The notes under the pieces: model-generated
Told to the model about the DNA's origin: nothing
Database searches by the model: none
What the model saw: only the letters and a program-made list of their open reading frames with translations
Position numbers and translations under genes: made by a program
From: JBKJZO01 sp046715235
GTDB lineage: Bacteria > Actinomycetota > Actinomycetes > BP-191
Length of the DNA stretch: 15,919 bases
Reading direction: 5' to 3'
NCBI GenBank assembly: GCA_046715235.1
Contig: JBKJZO010000043.1
Coordinates: forward strand, 1 to 15,919
In this document: positions 1 through 10,339 of the stretch, in pieces
Layout: each line of letters starts with the position of its first letter
How positions within the stretch are numbered: position 1 is the first letter of the stretch

Positions 1-1
1 G

Positions 2-544
2 CTCGACGCGTTCACGATGCGGCAGCGGATGGGGCGCCTCGAAGGGCTGCGCGTGACGATCGTCGGCGACGTCCTGCACAGCCGCGTCGCGCGATCGAAC
101 GTCCTGCTGCTGCAGACTCTCGGTGCCGACGTCACCCTGGTCGCGCCGCCGACCCTGCTGCCCGTTGGCATCGACAGCTGGCCGGCGCAGGTGTCCTACG
201 ACATCGACTCGGTGCTGCCCAAGAGCGACGTGGTGATGATGCTGCGGGTCCAGCGGGAGCGGATGGGTGCTGCATTCTTCCCGAGCGCCCGCGAGTACAG
301 CCGCAGGTATGGCCTCGACGGCGACCGGATGGCGATGCTCGCGGACGACGCGATCGTGATGCACCCGGGCCCGATGAACCGGGGTATGGAGATCGCGGCA
401 GCGGTTGCCGACTCGGTCCGGTCGACGATCGTCGACCAGGTCGCCAACGGCGTCAGCGTGCGGATGGCGGTGCTCTACCTGCTCCTCGGCGGATCGGAGG
501 CCGCGTTCGGCCGCCGGCGGGGACTGGGAGCAGCGCATGAGTGA
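2..544 (+). CDS. pyrB: Aspartate carbamoyltransferase catalytic chain, 3' part only
   Basis: This is the C-terminal part of ATCase, which condenses carbamoyl phosphate with L-aspartate to N-carbamoyl-L-aspartate in the cytosol, the first committed step of UMP synthesis. The frame is already open at the window edge (LDAFTMR...), so the start and the carbamoyl-phosphate domain lie outside. What remains is the aspartate-binding domain: a Rossmann-like stretch (GLRVTIVGDVLHSRVARSN), the RVQRERM segment, the HPGPMNRG motif beginning near base 362 and the final helix NGVSVRMAVLYLLL, all typical of the family. The stop codon overlaps the pyrC start by 8 bases, indicating co-transcription and probable translational coupling. 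The last residues (FGRRRGLGAAHE) are a short variable tail. Identification is secure; only completeness is limited by the window. Confidence 0.95.
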   Translation, partial: LDAFTMRQRMGRLEGLRVTIVGDVLHSRVARSNVLLLQTLGADVTLVAPPTLLPVGIDSWPAQVSYDIDSVLPKSDVVMMLRVQRERMGAAFFPSAREYSRRYGLDGDRMAMLADDAIVMHPGPMNRGMEIAAAVADSVRSTIVDQVANGVSVRMAVLYLLLGGSEAAFGRRRGLGAAHE

Positions 545-1835
545 CTGGCTGGTACGCCGGACGCGCGTCTTCGACGAAGCCGGCGCCGCACACAGCGTCG
601 ACATCCGCATCGCCGAAGGTGTGATCGCGCAGATCGGCACCGACCTCGACGCCGGTGACGACGACGTACTCGACGCGCAGGGACTCGTCGCCCTGCCGGG
701 CCTGGTCGACCTGCATACGCATCTGCGCGAACCCGGCCGCGAGGACGCCGAGACCGTCGCCACCGGCACCCGGGCGGCGGCACTCGGTGGCTACACGGCA
801 GTGCACGCGATGGCCAACACCGATCCGGTGGCTGACACCGCGGGCGTCGTCGAGCAGGTCTGGCGGCTCGGCCGCGACGCCGGCTACTGCGACGTGCATC
901 CGGTCGGCGCGGTCACTCTCGGACTCGAGGGTTCGGCACTCGCCGAACTCGGCGCGATGGCCGACAGTGCGGCGCGGGTCCGGGTCTTCTCCGACGACGG
1001 CAAGTGCGTCAGCGACGCGGGCCTGATGAGGCGCGCACTCGAATACGTCAAGGCGTTCGACGGCGTTATCGCGCAGCATGCCCAGGAGCCGGCGCTGACC
1101 GTCGGGGCGCAGATGCACGAGGGCGTCGTCTCGGCCCGTCTCGGGCTCACGGGTTGGCCGGCCGCTGCCGAGGAGTCGATCATCGCCCGCGACTGCCTGC
1201 TCGCGGCGCACACCGGAAGCCGGCTGCACGTGTGCCACGTGTCGACCGCCGGGTCGGTCGAGCTGATCCACTGGGCGAAGTCGAAGGGCTGGCACGTCAC
1301 CGCCGAAGTCACGCCACATCACCTGTGCCTCACCGACGAGCTCGCCGAGGACTACGACCCGATCTACAAGGTCAATCCGCCGCTGCGCACGGCCGCTGAC
1401 GTCGAAGCGCTGCGCGACGGACTGGCCGACGGCACCATCGACGCCGTCGCCACCGACCATGCGCCCCATGCACTCGAGGACAAGGAGAGCGAGTGGGGCT
1501 GCGCGGCGTTCGGGATGCTCGGTCTCGAGACCGCCCTCGCCATCGTCGCCGAGACGATGGTGCAGACCGGCCGCATGGGCTGGAACGCCGTCGCTGACCG
1601 GATGTCCGTGCGGCCAGCGGAAATTGGCGGTGTCGTCGACCAGGGGTTGGCGCTCACAGCCGGCGTGGCGGCCAACCTGACGCTTATCAATCCCGACAGT
1701 CCCTGGACCGTCGACCCCGGGCAGCTGGCGTCGCGCAGCCGCAACACGCCGTACGCCGGGCGCACGTTCAGCGCACGCGTCGTTGCGACGTTCCTGCGCG
1801 GGCGCCCGACTGTCCTCGACGGGAAGCTCGCGTGA
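537..1835 (+). CDS. pyrC: Dihydroorotase (type I, multifunctional-complex-like)
   Basis: A 432-residue zinc amidohydrolase that cyclises N-carbamoyl-L-aspartate to dihydroorotate in the cytosol. The metal ligands of type I bacterial dihydroorotases are all visible: H60 and H62 in DLHTHLREPG, D153 in FSDDGK, H181 (AQHAQE), H234 (HVCHVS) and D307 in ATDHAPH. Length fits the family. The frame is open further upstream, to base 405, but the ATG at 537 is preceded by GGGAG, gives the expected N-terminus (MSDWLVRR...) and overlaps pyrB by only 8 bases, so I use it. Type I enzymes in other bacteria can form complexes with ATCase; direct adjacency to pyrB is compatible with that but does not prove it. 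The gene ends in a 4-base GTGA overlap with the next gene. Confidence 0.97.
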   Translation: MSDWLVRRTRVFDEAGAAHSVDIRIAEGVIAQIGTDLDAGDDDVLDAQGLVALPGLVDLHTHLREPGREDAETVATGTRAAALGGYTAVHAMANTDPVADTAGVVEQVWRLGRDAGYCDVHPVGAVTLGLEGSALAELGAMADSAARVRVFSDDGKCVSDAGLMRRALEYVKAFDGVIAQHAQEPALTVGAQMHEGVVSARLGLTGWPAAAEESIIARDCLLAAHTGSRLHVCHVSTAGSVELIHWAKSKGWHVTAEVTPHHLCLTDELAEDYDPIYKVNPPLRTAADVEALRDGLADGTIDAVATDHAPHALEDKESEWGCAAFGMLGLETALAIVAETMVQTGRMGWNAVADRMSVRPAEIGGVVDQGLALTAGVAANLTLINPDSPWTVDPGQLASRSRNTPYAGRTFSARVVATFLRGRPTVLDGKLA

Positions 1836-2383
1836 CCGTCGCACTGGCCGAGCCGGCGACGCGCGCGCTGCTGACATCGGGCGTCCTCGCTTGCTGGCTG
1901 CTCGGCGTCCTGATGATGTGGCGCGGTTGGCGTGCGCGCGGACGCCGCATCGTCGTTCCGCCGCTGCCGGTGACGGACGAACCCGCGGGCACCGACCTGG
2001 TTTCACCACTCGTCGGCGTCTACCTCGGTACGACGGTCGGCGGGCAATGGCTCGAGCGCGTCACCGCGCGCCGGCTCGGGGGACGCAGCGCGGGTTATCT
2101 GCGCGCGCTGCCGACCGGCGTAGCCGTGCGGCGGCCTGGCTACGACGACCTGTTCGTGCCGACTCCACAGCTCCTTGGCGCCCGGCTCGACCGGGCGCAC
2201 GCCGGCAAGGTCGTCGCCGGCAAGGGGCTGCTGGTGCTGACGTGGCGGCACGGCGGACAAGAGCTCGAGACCGGGTTCAGGGCTCAGGATCCACGTCGTC
2301 ACGGCGAACTTGTTGACGTGATCTCGGGCATGATCCGCGAGGCCGAAGCCGCCAGCCCCGACGTCGCGAGGGAGTTCACATGA
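1832..2383 (+). CDS. Small membrane-anchored protein of the pyr operon (Rv1382-like)
   Basis: A 183-residue protein with one predicted N-terminal membrane segment (about residues 11-30, LLTSGVLACWLLGVLMMW), followed by an Arg-rich stretch (RGWRARGRR) that should stay cytosolic by the positive-inside rule. The remaining 140 or so residues form a soluble domain with alternating beta-like segments and a C-terminal helix, resembling the PH-like small domain proteins annotated here in actinobacteria. Its place between pyrC and carA matches Rv1382 of M. tuberculosis, described as a possible export or membrane protein. The start is GTG at 1832, overlapping the pyrC stop (GTGA), and the end overlaps carA (ATGA). 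No catalytic motif is visible. The function is unknown; a role in anchoring or regulating pyrimidine enzymes would be inference from position alone. Confidence 0.85.
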   Translation: MTVALAEPATRALLTSGVLACWLLGVLMMWRGWRARGRRIVVPPLPVTDEPAGTDLVSPLVGVYLGTTVGGQWLERVTARRLGGRSAGYLRALPTGVAVRRPGYDDLFVPTPQLLGARLDRAHAGKVVAGKGLLVLTWRHGGQELETGFRAQDPRRHGELVDVISGMIREAEAASPDVAREFT

Positions 2384-3525
2384 GCAAGGCACCGGCGTTC
2401 GTCCGGCGGGACCGGCGGGCCGCCCTGCTCGTGCTCGAGGACGGCCGGACGTTCCGTGGCGACGCGTTCGGGGCCGACGGCGAAGTGTTCGGCGAGGCCG
2501 TCTTCAACACCGGCATGACCGGTTACCAGGAGACGCTGACCGATCCCTCGTATCACCGCCAGGTCGTCGTGATGACCGCGCCGCACATCGGCAATACGGG
2601 GGTCAACGACGACGATCCGGAGTCGGGCCGCATCTGGGTGGCGGGATACGTCGTGCGCGACCCCGCGCGCGAGACGTCCAACTGGCGAGCGGTGCGATCG
2701 CTCGACGAAGAGCTGCGCACTCAGGGAATTGTCGGCATCAGCGGCGTCGACACCCGGGCGATCACCCGGCATCTGCGTGACCGAGGTGCGATGCGCTGCG
2801 CGGTCAGTACCGTCGAAAGCGACGCCGACGCGCTGGTCGAGCGGGTCCTGCGCAGCGCCGACATGGCCGGCGCCGACCTGGCGCGCGAGGTCACGACTCC
2901 CGAGCCGTACGTCGTGCCAGCAGTAGGCGAGCGTCGCTTCACCGTCGCCGCCCTCGACCTCGGGATGAAGCGATCGACGCCTCGTTACCTGAGCCAGCAC
3001 GGATGCGAGGTGCACGTGCTGCCCGCGACCGCGTCGGCCGAAGACTTGCTCGCGCTCGAGCCGGACGGCGTCTTCTTCTCCAACGGACCGGGCGACCCGG
3101 CCGCGACGGAGTACGCCGTCGACGCGATGCGGGGGGTACTCGGCCGGCGTCCCGTTTTCGGTATCTGCCTGGGCCACCAAATGCTCGGGCGGGCATTGGG
3201 CCTCGACACCTACAAGCTGCAGTTCGGTCATCGGGGGGTCAACCAGCCGGTGCAGGACGTGGTCAGCCGGCAGGTCGCCATCACGAGTCACAACCACGGC
3301 TTCGCTGTCTCGATGCCGTCCGAGGGCATGCCCGCCGGCCCCTACGGCACCGCGGTCGTCAGTCACGTTGATCTGAACGACGGTGTCGTCGAGGGCCTGC
3401 GATGCATCGACGTAGCAGCGTTCTCGGTCCAGTACCACCCCGAGTCGGCGCCTGGGCCGCATGACGCAACCGGGCTCTTCCAGGCCTTCGCCGACCTGAT
3501 GGCAGGGCAGGCGGTGAGCACATGA
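2380..3525 (+). CDS. carA: Carbamoyl-phosphate synthase small (glutaminase) subunit
   Basis: A 381-residue class I glutamine amidotransferase that hydrolyses glutamine and channels ammonia to CarB, for both arginine and pyrimidine synthesis. The N-terminal CarA-specific domain starts at ALLVLEDGRTFRG and includes NTGMTGYQETLTDPSY. The C-terminal amidotransferase domain holds the oxyanion segment FFSNGPGDP (about 232-240), nucleophile C263 in GICLGHQ, and H353/E355 in QYHPE, so the triad is complete. Length equals the family norm. The ATG at 2380 lies five bases after a clear Shine-Dalgarno, GAGGGAG (2368-2374), and overlaps the previous stop. Unusually, carB does not follow directly: two unrelated small genes (about 760 bases) separate the two subunit genes. 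Confidence 0.98.
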   Translation: MSKAPAFVRRDRRAALLVLEDGRTFRGDAFGADGEVFGEAVFNTGMTGYQETLTDPSYHRQVVVMTAPHIGNTGVNDDDPESGRIWVAGYVVRDPARETSNWRAVRSLDEELRTQGIVGISGVDTRAITRHLRDRGAMRCAVSTVESDADALVERVLRSADMAGADLAREVTTPEPYVVPAVGERRFTVAALDLGMKRSTPRYLSQHGCEVHVLPATASAEDLLALEPDGVFFSNGPGDPAATEYAVDAMRGVLGRRPVFGICLGHQMLGRALGLDTYKLQFGHRGVNQPVQDVVSRQVAITSHNHGFAVSMPSEGMPAGPYGTAVVSHVDLNDGVVEGLRCIDVAAFSVQYHPESAPGPHDATGLFQAFADLMAGQAVST

Positions 3526-3917
3526 GTGACGAACAGGTGGCTCGCGCGACGACGCTTGCGCAAGCGGCGGGCAAGCACATCGGTGCCAATGTCCGAGAAC
3601 TTGGCGAGGTACCGGTCGGCGGCAGTGCGCCGCCGCGGGATGCTGTCCGCGAGGAGCTGGCCGGCCGGACACTCGAATTGCTGCGTGAGGAAGTCGCGCT
3701 GGTGGCCCGGATGCGCGCCGAGTTCGCCGCCGAGAAGGAGCACGGAGCACCGGCGGACGCCTCGCCGCGTCTCGAGGCGATGGCCGCCAGGCTCGAAGGC
3801 ATGACCCGGCTCGCGCTCCTGCTCGAGCTGATAGCACCGGCCGAAGCACGGGAGATCTGGACCGAAGCCCGGCAAGCCGGCGTACGCAACCGTCCGATCT
3901 CAGAGGGAGAGCACTGA
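3522..3917 (+). CDS. Unrecognised small helical protein between carA and carB (protein X)
   Basis: A 131-residue protein that I do not recognise. It starts at an ATGA overlap with the carA stop and ends in a TGATG overlap with the next gene, so it is embedded in the operon. No signal peptide or membrane segment is seen. The composition is charged and Ala/Leu/Glu-rich, suggesting mostly alpha helix: about residues 40-72 (REELAGRTLELLREEVALVA...), which could be a coiled coil, and 82-119 (LEAMAARLEGMTRLALLLEL...EIWTEARQ), with a Pro/Ala linker near 76-82. No cysteines and no catalytic motif are visible. Codon use and GC look like the neighbours, so recent transfer is not indicated. Possibilities are a CarAB-associated or scaffolding protein, or a passenger gene; the sequence cannot decide. 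Confidence 0.8.
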   Translation: MSDEQVARATTLAQAAGKHIGANVRELGEVPVGGSAPPRDAVREELAGRTLELLREEVALVARMRAEFAAEKEHGAPADASPRLEAMAARLEGMTRLALLLELIAPAEAREIWTEARQAGVRNRPISEGEH

Positions 3918-4285
3918 TGGCGCAAGGGTCCGACGACGGTTCGCGGATCGAGGCGGAAGTCGCGCACAGCCACGACGACCACGACGACCACGATGCTGGC
4001 GGGCACGGTCATGGCGCCGATCCGAACGCCGGGGTGGTCGTAGCGACGCCGCCGACGCCGGCGTGGGTGATGACCTCCGTCGGGATCGGTCTGGTCACGG
4101 TCGTTGTGTGCGCAGTGCTTGCCATCAAGCTCAACAACGCAGGCGACGACGCGGCCGGTGGGTCGCCTGCGCATGCCCCGGTGCCAACCGAGGCACCAGC
4201 CCATGCCCCGGCAGAGGCACCTGCGCACGGCGAGGCACCTGCGCACGGCCTGGCACCGGCAACGCTGACGATCGCGCGGGTCTGA
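3917..4285 (+). CDS. Unrecognised His-rich single-pass membrane protein with APAH repeats (protein Y)
   Basis: A 122-residue protein with three parts. Residues 17-32 are His/Asp/Gly-rich with six histidines (17, 19, 22, 25, 30, 32), a composition seen in zinc- or nickel-binding tails. Residues 49-70 (AWVMTSVGIGLVTVVVCAVLAI) are a clear membrane segment. The tail from residue 83 is made of Ala-Pro-Ala-His units (H86, H96, H104, H110), low-complexity and probably disordered. Topology is uncertain, because the N-terminus is strongly acidic and K71 directly follows the membrane segment. The start is supported by AGAGGGAGAG just upstream and by the one-base overlap with X. The stop lies three bases before carB. 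I recognise no family. Metal binding and an extracytoplasmic tail are inferences from composition. Confidence 0.75.
   Translation: MAQGSDDGSRIEAEVAHSHDDHDDHDAGGHGHGADPNAGVVVATPPTPAWVMTSVGIGLVTVVVCAVLAIKLNNAGDDAAGGSPAHAPVPTEAPAHAPAEAPAHGEAPAHGLAPATLTIARV
4190..4249 (+). repeat. 18-bp tandem repeat inside gene Y
   Basis: Two identical 18-base copies of GAGGCACCTGCGCACGGC lie head to tail at 4214-4231 and 4232-4249. A diverged related copy begins at 4190 (GAGGCACCAGCCCATGCC). Each unit encodes six residues, EAPAHG in the two perfect copies, so gain or loss of a unit would keep the reading frame. Confidence 0.85.
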
Positions 4286-4288
4286 CGC

Positions 4289-7605
<3,317 letters not shown>

Positions 7606-7606
<1 letters not shown>

Positions 7607-8451
7607 TGTCGCCCGTTCAGGTCACCGGTGAGGTACTCGCGATGAAACGGGCCGGCGCCTACGTTTGCATGACGGTCGTGGCACCAGGCGTGGCCGAGGG
7701 GGCCAAGCCCGGCCAGTTCGTCGCCGTCGGAGTCGGCGGGCCCGACACCAGCATGCTGCTGCGCCGCGCCTTTTCCATCTATGCGGTCAAGGAGCGCGGG
7801 GTCTACGGCGGCACCGTCGAGTTCGTCTTCGCCGTCAACGGCAGGGGCACCGAATGGCTCTCGCGCCTTCGCCCGCACGACCCGATCGACGTGGTGGGGC
7901 CGCTTGGCAAGCCGTTCAAGCTCCCCGCGCAGCCGGCGGTGTGCACCCTCGTCGGCGGCGGCTACGGCAGCGCGCCGCTGTTCGCGCTCGCGGAGACGCT
8001 GCGCGCCCGCGGGTGCAAGGTCAATTTCGTCCTCGGTGCGGCAACCTCGGACCGCCTGTACGGCGCGCTCGACGCCAAGCGCATCAGCACCCTGGTCGCC
8101 TTCACGACCGAGGACGGGTCGCACGGTGAGCAAGGCCGGGTCTCCGACGTGCTCTCCGACATCATCGACAAGAGCGGCGCCGACGTCGTCTACGCCTGCG
8201 GACCGATGGGCATGCTCCAGGCGGTCGCGTCGATCGCCGACGCGCACGGCATCCCCAGTCAGCTCGCGGTCGAAGAAGCGATGGCGTGCGGTATTGGCGT
8301 GTGCATGACCTGCGTGCTGCCGATCCGCGGCGACGACGGGCTGACCCGGATGTCCCGTGCGTGCGTCGAGGGACCGGTCTTCATGGGTGATGCCATCCGG
8401 TGGGACGCGCTGGGGACCGTGCCGGCCGACTGTGTGGGGGCACCGCGATGA
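7606..8451 (+). CDS. pyrK: Dihydroorotate dehydrogenase electron transfer subunit (FAD/2Fe-2S)
   Basis: A 281-residue ferredoxin-reductase-type protein that passes electrons from PyrD to NAD+. The FAD-binding signature RRAFSIY is at about residues 53-59, the nucleotide-binding glycine motif VGGGYGSAPLF at about 116-126, and a second segment YACGPMGML near 192. The C-terminal 2Fe-2S ligands are C228, C233, C236 and C253 (CGIGVCMTC...SRACVEG), the PyrK pattern. The start ATG overlaps the carB stop by one base and is preceded by GAGGAGG (7589-7595). The next gene is its expected partner, a class 1B PyrD, overlapping by four bases. Its presence means this organism can oxidise dihydroorotate with NAD+ rather than quinone. 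Confidence 0.96.
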
Positions 8452-9515
8452 CCGAGGTAACCCTGCGTCCGGCGAAGGGTCCGAGTGCGCCGGCGCCCGC
8501 CGTCGATATGACGACCAATCTCGCGGGCGCGGTCTTCGCCAACCCAGTGTTCACCGCATCCGGGTGCGCTGCCTCGGGTCAGGAACTCGACCAGTTCTTC
8601 AACATCGCCAAGCTCGGCGCGATGGTCACCAAGTCGATCATGCTCGACGTGCGCGCGGGCCGGCCGACGCCCCGGATGGCCGAGACCCCGAGCGGCATGC
8701 TCAACTCGATCGGGCTGCAAGGCCCCGGTATCGAGTCCTTCCTCGAACGCGACCTGCCGTGGCTCGCCGATCGTGGTGCCCGGGTCGTCGTCTCGATCGC
8801 GGCGCACAGCGTCGAGGAGTACGCCAAGCTGGCCCAGAAGCTGCGGGCCCGCGAGGGGGTCGCGGCGATCGAGGTCAACATCTCCTGCCCGAACGTCGAG
8901 AACCGCGGCTTGGTGTTCGCCTGCGACGCAAGCGCCGCCTCGAGTGTGGTGAGCGCGGTGAAGCGGTCGGCTTCGGTGCCGGTGTTCGCGAAGCTGTCTG
9001 CCGACGTCACCGACATCGTCGCGATTGCGAGAGCGTGTGTGGTCGGCGGTGCGGACGGACTCACCCTGATCAACACATTGCTCGGCATGGTCATCGACAC
9101 CAAGACGATGCGTCCCGCCCTTGCCGGCGTCACCGGAGGGCTCTCCGGACCCGCGATCAGGCCCGTCGCGGTGCGCTGCGTCTGGCAGGTGCACCAGGAG
9201 CTGCCCGAGGTTCCGATCATAGGTGTCGGCGGCATCCGGTCCGGTCTCGACGCGCTTGAGTTCATTCTCGCGGGCGCCTCGGCGGTGTCCGTAGGCACCG
9301 CGGTGTTCGGCGATCCCGGCGCCCCGATGCGAGTGCTGCGCGAGCTTCGTCAGGCGCTCGGTGACCGCGACATCGACACGGTCGCGTCCGCCGTTGGCCT
9401 GGCGCACCGGCTCGCGGCCGCCGCCGAGCCCGAGGACGCGGTATCAGGCGAGGATGAGCGCGGCGATGACAGTGACGTCACCGAGCCGTCTGATGTCGAC
9501 AGCGGCTCCTCGTGA
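8448..9515 (+). CDS. pyrD: Dihydroorotate dehydrogenase, class 1B (NAD-linked catalytic subunit)
   Basis: A 355-residue FMN-dependent enzyme oxidising dihydroorotate to orotate in the cytosol. Class 1B is shown by catalytic base C147 in VNISCPNVE (class 2 enzymes use Ser), by the lack of an N-terminal membrane helix, and by the neighbouring pyrK. Other family motifs are NPVFTASGC near the N-terminus, LNSIGLQGPG, GLTLINTLLGM, and the FMN phosphate-binding VGGIRSG and AVSVGTAVF. The frame is open upstream to base 8400, but ATG 8448 sits after GGGGG and overlaps the pyrK stop by four bases. The protein is longer than the usual 300-310 residues: it has about 15 extra N-terminal residues and an acidic, probably disordered tail from around residue 321. 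Confidence 0.95.
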   Translation: MTEVTLRPAKGPSAPAPAVDMTTNLAGAVFANPVFTASGCAASGQELDQFFNIAKLGAMVTKSIMLDVRAGRPTPRMAETPSGMLNSIGLQGPGIESFLERDLPWLADRGARVVVSIAAHSVEEYAKLAQKLRAREGVAAIEVNISCPNVENRGLVFACDASAASSVVSAVKRSASVPVFAKLSADVTDIVAIARACVVGGADGLTLINTLLGMVIDTKTMRPALAGVTGGLSGPAIRPVAVRCVWQVHQELPEVPIIGVGGIRSGLDALEFILAGASAVSVGTAVFGDPGAPMRVLRELRQALGDRDIDTVASAVGLAHRLAAAAEPEDAVSGEDERGDDSDVTEPSDVDSGSS

Positions 9516-10222
9516 CAGTCGCCGCTCGCCAGACCCGCGCTCCGATCGCGGTCGCTCTCGACGCACACGATGTCGACACGGCAGCCGAATGGGCATCTGC
9601 CGTCGCGCCCCACGTCTCGTGCGTCAAGGTGGGGCTGGAGTTGTTCACCCGGCATGGGCCCGACGTCGTCCACGTCGTGCGCGGTGGCACGGACATAGAC
9701 CTGTTCCTCGACCTCAAGTTGCACGACATCCCGGCCACCGTTGCCGGCGCCGCGCGTGCGGTTGCGCGGCTCAAGCCGCGGTACCTGACCGTCCATGCTT
9801 CGGGAGGTCCGTCGATGGTGCGAGCGGCCGTCGAGGCTGCCCCCGACGTAGCGATCGCGGGCGTGACGGTGCTCACGAGTCTGTCCGATGACGACCTGCG
9901 ACGGATCGGCCTTGCTGGGTCCGCGCGCGACGCCGTACTCCGGCTGTCGGTCATGGCCGTCGCGGCGGGCGCGAAGGCTCTCGTCTGCAGTCCGCAGGAG
10001 GTCGCTCTCGTGCGTGCCGAGGTAGGTCCGCACATCACGCTGATAACACCTGGGGTGCGGCCCGCCGGCTCGGGCGCCGACGATCAGGCGCGCACCGCGA
10101 CGCCGCAACAAGCACTCGCCGACGGCGCCGACCTGCTCGTGATCGGTCGTCCCATCACCGGCGCTTCCGATCCCGGTGCGGCAGCATCCGCGCTCGCAGT
10201 CTCGTTGCAATCGCGTAACTGA
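9512..10222 (+). CDS. pyrF: Orotidine 5'-phosphate decarboxylase, type 1
   Basis: A 236-residue TIM-barrel enzyme that decarboxylates OMP to UMP. The catalytic DxKxxDI array is D67-K69-D72-I73 in FLDLKLHDIPATV, preceded by VALDAHD and KVGLELF, and followed by LTVHASGG and the phosphate-binding TPGVRPAGS and VIGRPITGASDP. This pattern and length are type 1; type 2 enzymes, as in Mycobacterium, have a DAKRGDIG motif and are about 40 residues longer. The start is GTG at 9512, overlapping the pyrD stop (GTGA). No separate Shine-Dalgarno is evident, so translation is probably coupled. It is the last pyrimidine gene of the block and is followed by a 117-base gap. Confidence 0.95.
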   Translation: MTVAARQTRAPIAVALDAHDVDTAAEWASAVAPHVSCVKVGLELFTRHGPDVVHVVRGGTDIDLFLDLKLHDIPATVAGAARAVARLKPRYLTVHASGGPSMVRAAVEAAPDVAIAGVTVLTSLSDDDLRRIGLAGSARDAVLRLSVMAVAAGAKALVCSPQEVALVRAEVGPHITLITPGVRPAGSGADDQARTATPQQALADGADLLVIGRPITGASDPGAAASALAVSLQSRN

Positions 10223-10243
10223 GCGGTCGCCGCACGTACCGCG

Positions 10244-10273
10244 TTGCCCGGAAGGGTAAGAACTCGCTACGTT
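10244..10273 (+). promoter_or_regulatory. Possible promoter for mihF
   Basis: TTGCCC at 10244-10249 and TACGTT at 10268-10273 are separated by 18 bases. The second fits the actinobacterial TAnnnT form of the -10 box and the first resembles a TTGnnn -35 box. They lie in the only sizeable gap after pyrF, about 65 bases before the mihF start. Consensus matches of this quality occur by chance, and the elements overlap an inverted repeat, so confidence is low. Confidence 0.3.
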
Positions 10274-10284
10274 CTCGCCTTCCG
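10249..10284 (+). repeat. Two-tier inverted repeat (stem-loop) between pyrF and mihF
   Basis: CGGAAGG (10249-10255) pairs with CCTTCCG (10278-10284), and inside it AGAAC (10259-10263) pairs with GTTCT (10271-10275) around a seven-base loop. A 12-bp stem-loop results, interrupted by a GTA/CG internal loop. There is no T-run after it, so it is not a standard intrinsic terminator. It could be a weak terminator or processing site at the end of pyrF, or an operator over the possible promoter. Confidence 0.5.
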
Positions 10285-10329
10285 AAGACGCGGGCACCGT
10301 CCGTCGAGGTTTGAGACCCGGGACCGACT

Positions 10330-10334
10330 GGGAG
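10330..10334 (+). promoter_or_regulatory. Shine-Dalgarno that fixes the mihF start
   Basis: GGGAG lies five bases before the GTG at 10340. The frame is open back to 10244, but only the GTG gives the usual mIHF N-terminus (VALPPLTPEERAAALEKA), so this site decides between the candidates. Confidence 0.6.
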
Positions 10335-10339
10335 CGCGT

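Noticed and set aside
453..2009. A 518-codon minus-strand open frame opposite pyrC
   Set aside because: It is complementary to a dihydroorotase with all its metal ligands, and shows no recognisable domain.
10244..10339. Longer mIHF starting at ATG 10244
   Set aside because: The extra 32 residues are not part of the family and cover the stem-loop; GTG 10340 has a Shine-Dalgarno and the standard N-terminus.
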